Shown here piece by piece: positions 43,635 through 51,751 of a stretch of DNA of 64,000 bases; the stretch's first letter is position 1; each line of letters begins with the position of its first letter. The notes under the pieces are model-generated. The model was not told the origin of the DNA, made no database searches, and saw nothing but the letters and a program-made list of their open reading frames with translations. The position numbers were made by a program, and so were the translations under genes. Origin of the DNA: Eubacterium ruminantium (GTDB lineage: Bacteria; Bacillota; Clostridia; Lachnospirales; Lachnospiraceae); the NCBI GenBank assembly GCA_900108205.1, contig FNUU01000001.1:730673-794672 (forward strand), read 5' to 3'.

Positions 43635-44735
43635 TTATACATTAAATTTGAAAAGCACCACGTCTCCATCCTGTACAACGTATTCCTTACCTTCCTGACG
43701 AACAAGACCTTTTTCCTTTGCAGCAGTCATGCTTCCGGAATTAATAAGATCATCGTAGCTTACAACTTCCGCCTTAATGAATCCTCTTTCAAAATCAGAA
43801 TGGATCTTTCCTGCTGCCTGAGGTGCCTTTGTCCCCTTCTTTATAGTCCAGGCTCTGGATTCTGTCTCTCCTGCAGTAAGATATGAAATAAGTCCAAGAA
43901 GGCTGTAACTTGCCTTGATCAGCTTATCAAGTCCTGATTCAGTCAGTCCAAGTGCCTCAAGATACTCGGCCTTTTCAGCATCATCAAGCTCAGATATTTC
44001 TGCTTCCATCTTTGCACATACAGTAAATACCTCGCAGCTTGTCTCCGCCGCATATTCACGCACCTTCTGAACATATTCATTTGAGGCGCCCTCATCAGCC
44101 ATATCATCTTCAGCAACATTTGCTGCAAATATAACCGGCAGAGCTGTCAGAAGACTGTATTCATGAATCCACGCCCTCTCGTCGTCATCGTCTGCAATCT
44201 CAAAGGTTCTGACAGGCTGATCATTCTCGAGATGTTTCTTGAGCCTCTCCTGGAATTCATATTCCTTCGCAGCCATCTTATCATTTCTTGAAAGCTTCAC
44301 AGTCTTTGCCATACGTCTTTCAAGAACCTCAAGATCAGAAAAAATAAGTTCAATATTAATAGTTTCAATATCTCGTATAGGATCCACAGAACCTTCAACA
44401 TGAATAACATCAGTATCGTCAAAGCATCTGACAACATGAACAATCGCATCACATTCACGAATATTTGAAAGGAACTGGTTGCCGAGGCCCTCTCCCTTCG
44501 ATGCTCCCTTAACAAGCCCTGCAATATCTACAAATTCTATAACAGCCGGTGTAGTCTTAGCCGAATTATACATCTCTGTAAGCACGTCCAGACGTTTGTC
44601 AGGAACCGCAACTATTCCGACATTTGGGTCGATAGTCGCAAATGGATAATTTGCAGCCAGCGCTCCTGCCTTTGTAAGCGAATTAAAAAGTGTACTTTTA
44701 CCCACATTAGGAAGGCCAACAATACCAAGTTTCAT
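43635..44735 (-). CDS. ychF: Redox-regulated ATPase/GTPase YchF (Obg family)
   Basis: 366 residues. P-loop GLPNVGKSTLFN, G3 DIAGLVKGASKGEGLGNQFL, a coiled-coil insert and a C-terminal TGS domain (HSDFERGFIKAEVVSYDD). It binds ATP in preference to GTP and associates with ribosomes. A small CGCCT-GAAA-AGGCG hairpin lies in its leader (about 44760-44774). Confidence 0.97.
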   Translation of the reverse strand: MKLGIVGLPNVGKSTLFNSLTKAGALAANYPFATIDPNVGIVAVPDKRLDVLTEMYNSAKTTPAVIEFVDIAGLVKGASKGEGLGNQFLSNIRECDAIVHVVRCFDDTDVIHVEGSVDPIRDIETINIELIFSDLEVLERRMAKTVKLSRNDKMAAKEYEFQERLKKHLENDQPVRTFEIADDDDERAWIHEYSLLTALPVIFAANVAEDDMADEGASNEYVQKVREYAAETSCEVFTVCAKMEAEISELDDAEKAEYLEALGLTESGLDKLIKASYSLLGLISYLTAGETESRAWTIKKGTKAPQAAGKIHSDFERGFIKAEVVSYDDLINSGSMTAAKEKGLVRQEGKEYVVQDGDVVLFKFNV

Positions 44736-44786
44736 GTATATTCTCTCCTTTACTATGACGCCTTTTCAGGCGGTTTAATCAAAACT

Positions 44787-44825
44787 ATGAGTTGATACAG
44801 CTTTGCAAAAACTGCATCAACTCAT
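44787..44825 (-). terminator. Terminator hairpin after the alpha-CTD-like gene
   Basis: ATGAGTTGATACAG pairs with CTGCATCAACTCAT (one mismatch); followed on the minus strand by a weak T-rich run (AGTTTTGATT). Confidence 0.65.
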
Positions 44826-44924
44826 AAATGTTATCATAAATGTGTTTTCTTTTCAATCAATGTTAATAAACAAATGATATTAATATTCTGAGTTCCGGAA
44901 AGTTCACTTACTTTTTGCACGTAT

Positions 44925-45317
44925 TTAGAGATTAGTCTCCGCCACTTCCTGCATATATTCTTTTCTTCTGCCTTCAGGAAGCACGAGAAACTGATAATAA
45001 AACAGCTTTATCAATATTTCCTCTGCAGTATTTTTCCCCAGGCTATGTACCTTCAGGAGCTGTTTCTTACTGGTCTCATCTTCCCTTGTATGTACTCCGT
45101 TTATCAGCTTGCCTACCGTATTAAAACCATATCTTCTGAGGCAGTTGTGAGCCCGTTGGGACAGATCAAGGACATCGATGTCCTGATTCATCTGTGCTGG
45201 TGTAAGCATCACACTGTAATGAAATATTTTTTTATTTCTGAGTAAAATGGCTTCAATAGTATCTCCTTCCAGATACTCATTCATTTTGCTTGTTACATTT
45301 TCATCTAATTTTATCAT
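44925..45317 (-). CDS. Free-standing RNA polymerase alpha C-terminal domain-like protein
   Basis: 130 residues. The central part DVLDLSQRAHNCLRRYGFNTVGKLI...LLKVHSLGKNTAEEILIKL closely follows the alpha-CTD pattern (LSVRSYNCLKRAGI.T..L...DLL.V..LG.KS..E). The N-terminal ~45 residues and a short basic tail are unrelated to the alpha subunit. No alpha-NTD is present. It could bind UP-element DNA or regulators and compete with or replace the alpha-CTD; this is inference. Hairpins bound it on both sides, so it is probably a single-gene unit. Confidence 0.78.
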   Translation of the reverse strand: MIKLDENVTSKMNEYLEGDTIEAILLRNKKIFHYSVMLTPAQMNQDIDVLDLSQRAHNCLRRYGFNTVGKLINGVHTREDETSKKQLLKVHSLGKNTAEEILIKLFYYQFLVLPEGRRKEYMQEVAETNL

Positions 45318-45358
45318 TTACGACACCTCCGTATTTTACACTTTTTGCCATTTTAATA

Positions 45359-45401
45359 TTAAGCAAAATATCACCTGCTTCTTTTCAGGTATTCTGCTTA
45401 A
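45359..45401 (-). terminator. Long hairpin after the glycerate kinase gene
   Basis: TTAAGCA..ACCTG pairs with CAGGT..TGCTTAA through an ~18-bp interrupted stem, in the gap between the glycerate kinase stop and the alpha-CTD-like start. The T run is poor, so termination is only likely, not certain. Confidence 0.5.
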
Positions 45402-45508
45402 CATATATATTTTACTCAGCGTCGACTCTGATTGATTAGATTATACTTCCTGTCATATGGATATTTCAACAGTTCAGGTTACGTTTCGTAACCAGGTTAA
45501 TTTTATGC

Positions 45509-46777
45509 TTATTGTCCATCATTCCCCTCTATCAGCACAACCGCCACATCATTCACATTTGTTCCGGTCGGTCCGGTAACGATCAGACCATCCACCGCCT
45601 TCAAGGCATAATATGAATCATTATTTGCCAGAACCTCATGTATATTAATGTTTTTTTTCGTGAGTTCAGCCAGAGTATCTGTATCAACATATCCTCCCGC
45701 AGCATCGGTAGGTCCGTCCGTACCATCACTTCCAACAGAAAATACAGCCACTCTTCTCTCCAATCCGCCGATATACTCAGCGGCACTGAGTGCAAGCTCC
45801 TGATTCCTTCCGCCCATACCGTTGCCTGTCAGATGAACCACCGTTTCTCCTCCGGCAACGAATGCCAGTTTTCTGCCTGTTTTAGAATTACGCACAGCTG
45901 TTTCAGCCAGATATTTACCGGCCTCTCTCGCTTCACAGCATAATCTATCCGTTAATATTTCAGTTTCATATCCAAGCTCTCTGCAGGCCTCAGCGGCCGC
46001 ATTACAAAGTTCACGAACCGAGCCTGTAATATCAGTTACAACATTTTCCAGACTCTTCGGCGTCTCGATATCCACGAGTCCGCTTGCCGCATTCGACAGC
46101 CTGATCTTATATTTATCCACTATCCGCCGGGCTTCCTCACAGGTTGAGCTATCCGGACATGCCGGTCCGCTTGCGATCATATCCAGCGGATCTCCTACTA
46201 TATCACTCAGCACAACGCTATATACTCTGGCCGGTGCGCAAGCCAACGCAAATCTTCCGCCCTTAACCCGACTCAGTCTCTTCCTTATCGTATTTATCTC
46301 AACAATATCAGCCCCTGATGAAAGCAGCTGTCTGGTAATATCAGCCAGCTCCTCCCCCGGTATCATCGGAAGTTCAAATAATGCACTTCCTCCTCCGGAT
46401 AGAAGAAATATGACTGTATCCTGTTCGGTAAGCCCATTTACCATTTCCAGTGCTCTTGCAGTAGCTTCAAAGCTGTTCCGATCCGGTACAGGATGCCCCG
46501 CTTCATAGCATTCAATGCCTTTAATATCACCCTTTACATGATCATATTTCGTTATAACTATACCTTTATCAACCTTTTCCAGAACACCTTCGGCAGCTCT
46601 CGCCATCTGCCATGCAGCCTTTCCGACAGAAACAAGTATTGTTTTCCCACCGCTGCATTTATAGTTCTTCAGAGCCCTGATAACGGCCTCATCCGGCAAA
46701 ACCGCCTGTATTGCATTGTGAATAATATACTCCGCATCATTTCTGAGTTTCAGATTCATATTTCCATTATTCTCCAA
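45509..46777 (-). CDS. Glycerate 2-kinase (GckA/TtuD, MOFRL family)
   Basis: 422 residues, standard for the class II glycerate kinases. VSVGKAAWQMARAAEGVL, FLLSGGGSALFELP and the MOFRL domain with FSVGSDGTDGPTDAAGGYVD and TGTNVNDV are characteristic. It phosphorylates D-glycerate to 2-phosphoglycerate. Only 11 nt downstream of mazG, with which it is probably cotranscribed. Confidence 0.93.
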   Translation of the reverse strand: MENNGNMNLKLRNDAEYIIHNAIQAVLPDEAVIRALKNYKCSGGKTILVSVGKAAWQMARAAEGVLEKVDKGIVITKYDHVKGDIKGIECYEAGHPVPDRNSFEATARALEMVNGLTEQDTVIFLLSGGGSALFELPMIPGEELADITRQLLSSGADIVEINTIRKRLSRVKGGRFALACAPARVYSVVLSDIVGDPLDMIASGPACPDSSTCEEARRIVDKYKIRLSNAASGLVDIETPKSLENVVTDITGSVRELCNAAAEACRELGYETEILTDRLCCEAREAGKYLAETAVRNSKTGRKLAFVAGGETVVHLTGNGMGGRNQELALSAAEYIGGLERRVAVFSVGSDGTDGPTDAAGGYVDTDTLAELTKKNINIHEVLANNDSYYALKAVDGLIVTGPTGTNVNDVAVVLIEGNDGQ

Positions 46778-46788
46778 ACCAGTCTAGT

Positions 46789-47259
46789 CTAAAAGCCCTT
46801 CCGCTTCTTCGCTCTCTCGATCAGATCGGACGCCTCATTCATGGCAGATTTCAAATATTCCTCCTGCCACTCCTTGCCATCCTTCTCAGCTTTTTTGATT
46901 TCTTCCCACGCGGCATGCCTCTCCTCATCTGATTCAAATGTAACGCCTGAAAATACATGAGGATGCCTCCGGATCATTTTCTCCGAAACAACATTCACAA
47001 CATCATCAAATGTAAAGAGACCTTCTTCCTCCGCGATAACCGCATGAAACATTACCTGCAGAAGCAGATCACCAAGTTCTTCTTTTAGATTCTCTGCATC
47101 GCCGGTTTTCTCCAGAATATTTATTCCGCAAACAACCTCAGCCGCTTCCTCAACACATGTGGCCTTTAAGCTTTCATGTGTCTGAATTTTATCCCACGGA
47201 CAGCCATCTTCTGACCTTAATTTTTTAACAATATCTTTTAGCTTTTCAACTTCCGACAT
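46789..47259 (-). CDS. mazG: Nucleoside triphosphate pyrophosphohydrolase MazG
   Basis: 156 residues, single-domain MazG. LRSEDGCPWDKIQTHESL and EEAAEVV followed by EELGDLLLQVMFHA are the EExxE and ExxD metal-binding motifs. It removes non-canonical NTPs. Short version (one domain rather than the two of E. coli MazG). Confidence 0.95.
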   Translation of the reverse strand: MSEVEKLKDIVKKLRSEDGCPWDKIQTHESLKATCVEEAAEVVCGINILEKTGDAENLKEELGDLLLQVMFHAVIAEEEGLFTFDDVVNVVSEKMIRRHPHVFSGVTFESDEERHAAWEEIKKAEKDGKEWQEEYLKSAMNEASDLIERAKKRKGF

Positions 47260-47393
47260 AATGAATTCCCTTCCCCCCTTTCATCCAGGCACACTCACAG
47301 AATTACGGATTACAGCGATCACGTCATGTCCGGCATTTATGCCTTCGACAGCTTCATCTGTAACTACTGTCATAAACTGATTATTCACTTTGA

Positions 47394-48098
47394 TCATTCA
47401 TCAAATTTCAATCCCTTCAGAAGATCTCCCAGTGACGTTCCAATACTCTCCGCTTCCGGAATCACCACTTCCTCTTCCTCAGGCTCCTTGCTGTCATCCG
47501 CCAAAAGCGCCTTTATTGACAGAGATATCTTTCCATCTTTAATATCAATAACCTTTACATCTACTTCCTGTCCTTCAGTAAGAACAACTCCCGGATGCTT
47601 TATCCTCTGGTTAGATATCTGAGAAATATGAACCAGTCCGGATATCCCATCTCCAAGATCAATAAATGCACCGTAATCCTTGATAGTAACAACCGTTCCA
47701 TGAAAAATCTGTCCGATCTGAACATCAGAAATCTTCTTTTTCCTGCTGATTTCACGTTTTTCCTTCAGTATCTCCTTCGCTGAAAGGATCAGTTTATCCT
47801 CATCCATATTTGCTTCAAAAACTCTGACTTCAAGCTCCTTCCCCAGAAACTGCCTGCAATCCTCCAGTCTGTCAAGAGAAAGCTTTGAAATAGGTATGAA
47901 CGCCCTCAGCCCCTCATATTCGGCAATTACGCCGCCCTTAACAATATCACTTACCGTGACAGTTATATTTTCCTGTGATTCTTTCAGCTCTTCCATCTTT
48001 CTCCACGCCAGAAGCGTATCTGTATCATGAACTCCATCCCCCATAAGGCTGTATGATGCCTCAAGTAAATCCTCATAATCCTTCATTGTTTCTTCCAT
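47394..48098 (-). CDS. S1-domain RNA-binding protein
   Basis: 234 residues with two S1 OB-folds. The first is around residues 40-115 (ITVTVSDIVKGGVIAEYEGLRAFIPISKL) and the second around 125-205 (GQIFHGTVVTIKDYGAFIDLGDGISGLVHISQIS). Two to three S1 copies are typical of the short Firmicutes homologues of ribosomal protein S1. It binds mRNA; exact target unknown. An acidic spacer and a conserved-looking tail (GTSLGDLLKGLKF) close it. Confidence 0.9.
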   Translation of the reverse strand: MEETMKDYEDLLEASYSLMGDGVHDTDTLLAWRKMEELKESQENITVTVSDIVKGGVIAEYEGLRAFIPISKLSLDRLEDCRQFLGKELEVRVFEANMDEDKLILSAKEILKEKREISRKKKISDVQIGQIFHGTVVTIKDYGAFIDLGDGISGLVHISQISNQRIKHPGVVLTEGQEVDVKVIDIKDGKISLSIKALLADDSKEPEEEEVVIPEAESIGTSLGDLLKGLKFDE

Positions 48099-48188
48099 TT
48101 CATAGCCTCCTCATTCATAGTGGTATACACCATAATTTCATATGACATATCCTATAATTCACCTTCCTTTAACGGATACATATTAGTA

Positions 48189-48665
48189 TCAGTTACCATC
48201 CTTTAACCCAGTTCTTCTTTCTCTATCATATGTAATGCCGCCAAGCGTATCCTTTACTATCTCCTTCACCCCATGGCAGCCAAGTGTTTTGATCTTATCA
48301 GCGAAGGTTTTGCTAACCATTCTTGCAAGGTATTTGAGTTCTGATACATCAGGTGCCACCGCCGTTGCATGAATCCTGTTCTTACCGGTCATAATGTAGA
48401 TTTCTGTCACATATCCTGTCCTGTTAAGATATTCAAGGATATCTTCATAGTCATCGTCCACCATCGTGATCTCCATAAGCATCTTAACATTATCTTCTCT
48501 GAATATTATAGCCTTATATCCTCGTATGATTCCGTCATCCTCCAGTTTCTTCACGCGTTTCTTAACAGCAACCCTGGATATTCCGATTTCCTTGCCTATT
48601 TCCGTAAGGCTCATCCTGCCGTTATCACGAAGCAGTCTGAGTATATCTATATCTTTTTCGTCCAT
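48189..48665 (-). CDS. Lrp/AsnC-family transcriptional regulator
   Basis: 158 residues. N-terminal helix-turn-helix (DILRLLRDNGRMSLTEIGKEIGISRVAVKKRVKKLEDDG split at residues 5-42) and a C-terminal RAM ligand-binding domain. It probably binds amino acids and regulates their metabolism. The upstream region is a 32-bp tandem repeat array that begins 25 nt before the start codon, so its expression or autoregulation may depend on those repeats. Confidence 0.93.
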   Translation of the reverse strand: MDEKDIDILRLLRDNGRMSLTEIGKEIGISRVAVKKRVKKLEDDGIIRGYKAIIFREDNVKMLMEITMVDDDYEDILEYLNRTGYVTEIYIMTGKNRIHATAVAPDVSELKYLARMVSKTFADKIKTLGCHGVKEIVKDTLGGITYDRERRTGLKDGN

Positions 48666-48689
48666 GCGCTTCCTCTCTGTACTATCTTA

Positions 48690-48895
48690 TCCGGCCGGAT
48701 TGCTATGATTCAAAATAAATGTCCGGTCAGATTACTATGATTCCAGTTGTGTGTCCGGTCGAATTGCTATAATTCCGAATATATGTCCAGCCATATCAAT
48801 ATGATTCTGAATATATATCCAACCTAACCACTGTGATTCTAAATATATGTCCAATCAGACCACTATAATTTTGAATGCACGTCCAATCGACATCA
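48690..48895. repeat. 32-bp tandem repeat array, six-plus copies
   Basis: Units start at 48690, 48722, 48754, 48786, 48818, 48850 and 48882 (last partial), all exactly 32 bp apart. The consensus has TCCGGTC near the start and ATTACTATGATTC in the middle. The array occupies nearly all of the 273-nt gap. It shares the core TGTCCGGYCGAATT with the 14-bp array at 55386-55553. Confidence 0.9.
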
Positions 48896-48938
48896 GTCAT
48901 GCATGACTCTCAATCAAACACCACAATCTCTATAAACC

Positions 48939-49232
48939 TCACGTTGTCATCGTCCAGGATGTCGATGTAGGTGAATAGTACAGTGTTATCTTTCTCATGG
49001 TATTTATAACAAGTATCTTACATTCAAACACAAGGCTGTGCCCCGTGACAAATACGCCATCCGGCGTAGTATAGCTGCCCCTATGAGAAATATCCATATA
49101 TTCCTTTATATTAAATATCTGCCTCTGTCCGTCTTCATCCGTCAGTCTGATCTTCAGCGGTATAACCGTTCCATCTGTCGAATGCTGGCAGATAACATCA
49201 ACCTTCATCGGCGCTCTGCAATCTATACTCAT
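48939..49232 (-). CDS. Small conserved-looking protein behind a LexA-type box
   Basis: 97 residues from ATG 49232 (AAGAGG 8 nt upstream); an in-frame GTG three codons earlier is less likely. MSIDCRAPMKVDVICQHSTDGTVIPLKIRLTDEDG is split over residues 1-35 and a beta-rich end has RKITLYYSPTSTSWTM. No known catalytic motif. I recall similar ~100-residue proteins beside Y-family polymerase genes in Clostridia, but that link is memory, not evidence here. A LexA-like site 27 nt upstream suggests SOS control. Confidence 0.65.
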   Translation of the reverse strand: MSIDCRAPMKVDVICQHSTDGTVIPLKIRLTDEDGQRQIFNIKEYMDISHRGSYTTPDGVFVTGHSLVFECKILVINTMRKITLYYSPTSTSWTMTT

Positions 49233-49258
49233 ATTTTTCACCTCTTAACACGAATATA

Positions 49259-49270
49259 GAACATTTGTTC
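49259..49270 (-). promoter_or_regulatory. LexA (SOS) box candidate
   Basis: GAACATTTGTTC flanked by A and G, close to the Firmicutes consensus CGAACATATGTTCG. It lies just upstream of the 49232 start codon. Confidence 0.6.
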
Positions 49271-49278
49271 GATATTTG

Positions 49279-49509
49279 TCAAGAGGCGACTTGCGCTGTT
49301 TTATAATGATTTGCCACATAATGATTCACGGAAGCATCTATAGAGCCTGCCCCCAGACCATATGGCACAGCAAAAATGAACAGTATCCAATAAGAGCCTG
49401 ACAAAGAAAATCCGACCAGTCCAAGAATGGTCAGAAACCAACCGGATCCCAGTAGTGAATCCGGCAGACCGAGACTTATAAATATTAAATATATTACCGC
49501 TACAAGCAT
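49279..49509 (-). pseudogene. MFS transporter remnant with internal and C-terminal deletions
   Basis: 76 residues. It starts like an MFS permease (VIYLIFISLGLPDSLLGSGW), then jumps directly to a later segment (GFSLSGSYWILFIFAVPYGLGAGSIDASVNHYVANHYK) that in full-length relatives lies after about 60 further residues. It ends after KTAQVAS, where ten or so more membrane helices are expected. The ribosome binding site (AAGGA) and start are intact. This is a decayed gene squeezed between the EAL gene and the LexA box. Confidence 0.8.
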
Positions 49510-49530
49510 TGATTCCTTATTATTCCTTTT

Positions 49531-51474
49531 CTATTTATTCTGCGATTTCATATTTTTCTTTCTGATAGCCGATATATATTTAACAAAATGATCCTTCGGA
49601 ATTGGTTTTGAAAAATAAAAGCCCTGAAGATAATCCACACCTAAGCGTGTCAGCAGTTCGATATGCGCTCTGGTTTCAACACCTTCAACCAGTATTTTTT
49701 TCTTCATCTGCCGGATCATACGGATGGTATTTTCCAGAATGATCATTCCAAGTTCACTGGTCTCGGCTCCCCAGAGAAGGCTCTTATCAATCTTCACCAC
49801 ATCAAGATTCATGGAGAAGATGGCACTGACATTTGAATATCCCGTCCCATAATCATCCATGGAAAACATAAAGCCTTCTTCCTTAAGTCTGTGGATCACC
49901 TTACTGAGTGCACCATAATCACTGGCAGCTATAGTCTCCGTAATCTCAAAATTGATAAACTTCTTCTCTATACCATAACGTTCCACTATCTCATTTATAT
50001 TATCTACAAAATGCGGTCTCATACACTGGAGCACCGAAAGATTTACATTTATATTATCAATTCCGTTCTCCTGCGGAATGCCTGACTTCAGGAATTCACA
50101 TACATTTTCGAGAACAAAATCATCGATATCATCCACAAGTCCATTCTGCTCCGCGATTGGTATAAATTCATCCGGATATATATTTCCAATTTCCTTATCA
50201 TGCATTCTTATAAGCGCCTCGGCACCATGGAGCTTTCCGTTCAGATAAAATGTCGGCTGATAGTATACCTCGTAGCTGTTCTCCGAGAAACCTCTCGGCA
50301 GTGCATCCTCTATCATTTTCCGTCTTATAATAAAGTTCAGATCATCTCCTATAAGAACAGCTTTATCCTTATCCGAAGGGATCGGACTATCTATCATATA
50401 AAATACTTCCGAGGTTGTTTTTACCTGACCCGGAATATCGGCAACCATTACCGTGACACTCAGTTGAATACTGAAATCCTTATAATCCCACGGAGTTTCA
50501 AAGCGTTTTGTAATATCCTCCGCCAGCTTTTCCACCTGCTCCGGTGTCTTGTTATATATAGTAAGGACAAATATCTGTTTTTCCGGAACGTATATATAAT
50601 ACCTTCTTACCACTGTCTTCAGATAATCTGAAATGATATCTGAGATAACATTTATCTCTCCATTTCCGACAAGTCTGTTGACCAGATCAAAATTATTTAT
50701 TCGTATTACCAGTATGGAAAGCTTTCTGTTATGTTTAAGACAGCTTCCGATATCCAGGTTCAGCGCTGCTCTGTTATAGAAGCCCATGCCAAAATCTGTG
50801 CGGTCATCTTCATTTTCTACCGCCATAAGAACGCCTGTAAATCCGACTGCTTCAGCAAGAACCTCAACCTTCATGTTCTTATCGATCAACTGGATGAGTA
50901 CTCCCACCGCAACCAGAACGAAGAAAAAGATAAGCGCAGTCTTGCGCTTCCCGGATATAAAATTCCACGTACGGCCAAGAACGACGAAGGCAAGTACATA
51001 ATAAAACAATGCCGCAATATAAATGGCAAACTCTCCCCACTCACGTTTGAAAGTGATATCATCTATAAATGACCATACGAAATGTGTTGATGGATTTGTT
51101 ATGGCAAGGATTTCCGTGACAAAAAACGGAGCTGATATAAGCCCCATTTTCACACTATTGAGACGTGTTGACATGAAGCTGATGCTTGAGACATAGTAAA
51201 AAAACAGCGGACACAGTGCTGTGTGTGTAACAAAATACGCATATCTGCTGGCCTGCAGTGCAAACGCCGAATGCTCTGACAGATCCGGATTCGCCCCGTA
51301 AACACCGGTGATTATTCCGGTAACGGAATTGATCATCAAAATGGCCAGAATTGAAATGAATATTTTGTTTTGAAGCTTATCAGTGCGCCCCTGGATGAAT
51401 GTATATATAAGATTTACCAGACAGATGAGCAGTGACGCTACAGCCACTCCCAATCCAAACGAATAATCAAACAT
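49531..51474 (-). CDS. Membrane-bound EAL-domain protein with degenerate GGDEF
   Basis: 647 residues from ATG 51474 (GAAGAGG upstream). The N-terminus has seven or so membrane helices (about 5-220; a 7TMR/histidine-kinase-like sensor). A GGDEF-like domain (about 245-385) has lost its active site (YIYVPEKQIF in its place). The EAL domain (about 395-640) keeps the key residues: EALIRMHD, NVNLSV, ETIAASD, DDYGTGYSN, KIDKSLL, and EGVET. It is therefore a plausible c-di-GMP phosphodiesterase. It could oppose the cyclase at 25631-27940; that is inference. Confidence 0.88.
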   Translation of the reverse strand: MFDYSFGLGVAVASLLICLVNLIYTFIQGRTDKLQNKIFISILAILMINSVTGIITGVYGANPDLSEHSAFALQASRYAYFVTHTALCPLFFYYVSSISFMSTRLNSVKMGLISAPFFVTEILAITNPSTHFVWSFIDDITFKREWGEFAIYIAALFYYVLAFVVLGRTWNFISGKRKTALIFFFVLVAVGVLIQLIDKNMKVEVLAEAVGFTGVLMAVENEDDRTDFGMGFYNRAALNLDIGSCLKHNRKLSILVIRINNFDLVNRLVGNGEINVISDIISDYLKTVVRRYYIYVPEKQIFVLTIYNKTPEQVEKLAEDITKRFETPWDYKDFSIQLSVTVMVADIPGQVKTTSEVFYMIDSPIPSDKDKAVLIGDDLNFIIRRKMIEDALPRGFSENSYEVYYQPTFYLNGKLHGAEALIRMHDKEIGNIYPDEFIPIAEQNGLVDDIDDFVLENVCEFLKSGIPQENGIDNINVNLSVLQCMRPHFVDNINEIVERYGIEKKFINFEITETIAASDYGALSKVIHRLKEEGFMFSMDDYGTGYSNVSAIFSMNLDVVKIDKSLLWGAETSELGMIILENTIRMIRQMKKKILVEGVETRAHIELLTRLGVDYLQGFYFSKPIPKDHFVKYISAIRKKNMKSQNK

Positions 51475-51591
51475 ATATATTCCTCTTCGTATTAAACTAT
51501 AGACACTCCGACACATTTAATTTTATCATTTTTTATATGTTTTTTCAACGAACAATACGCTTTGGTTATTCTTTTATTCCTGTTTTTGTTA

Positions 51592-51597
51592 TATAAT
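51592..51597 (+). promoter_or_regulatory. Promoter -10 box for the esterase cluster
   Basis: TATAAT, with a weak -35 (TTCTTT) 17 nt upstream. It predicts a leader of about 145 nt before the ATG at 51752. Confidence 0.5.
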
Positions 51598-51601
51598 GAG
51601 G

Positions 51602-51739
51602 TTTGGACAAAATGGATATTTTTCCACTGACCGAAGATATCTCTTATCAAAAAAACAATTCCCGAGTAAAACGAGTATTTTTTTCGATAAGATACCGTAG
51701 GACGTAAGTCCCGCAGTTCTAAATAATTTGTAGTCCAAA
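51602..51739 (+). ncRNA. Structured 5' leader, possible cis-regulatory RNA
   Basis: A closing stem TTTGGAC (51602-51608) with GTCCAAA (51733-51739) encloses two internal hairpins. One is a 14-bp stem of TCTTATC-A7 with T7-C-GATAAGA (51642-51692); the other is GGAC-GTAA-GTCC (51700-51711). The closing stem ends just before the ribosome binding site AAAAAGGATAAATAA of the esterase gene. It matches no riboswitch class I recognise. Confidence 0.45.
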
Positions 51740-51751
51740 AAGGATAAATAA

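Noticed and set aside
46775..46800. Another copy of the dispersed repeat at the mazG stop (CTAAAAGCCCT)
   Set aside because: The match is limited to about ten bases and lies in the mazG coding end.
48910..49020. A frameshift in the small SOS-linked gene (another frame reads YHEKDNTVLFTYIDILDDDN and ends at 48910)
   Set aside because: The annotated frame has a plausible end (RKITLYYSPTSTSWTM). The other frame is attractive but needs an indel I cannot prove; kept as a possibility only.
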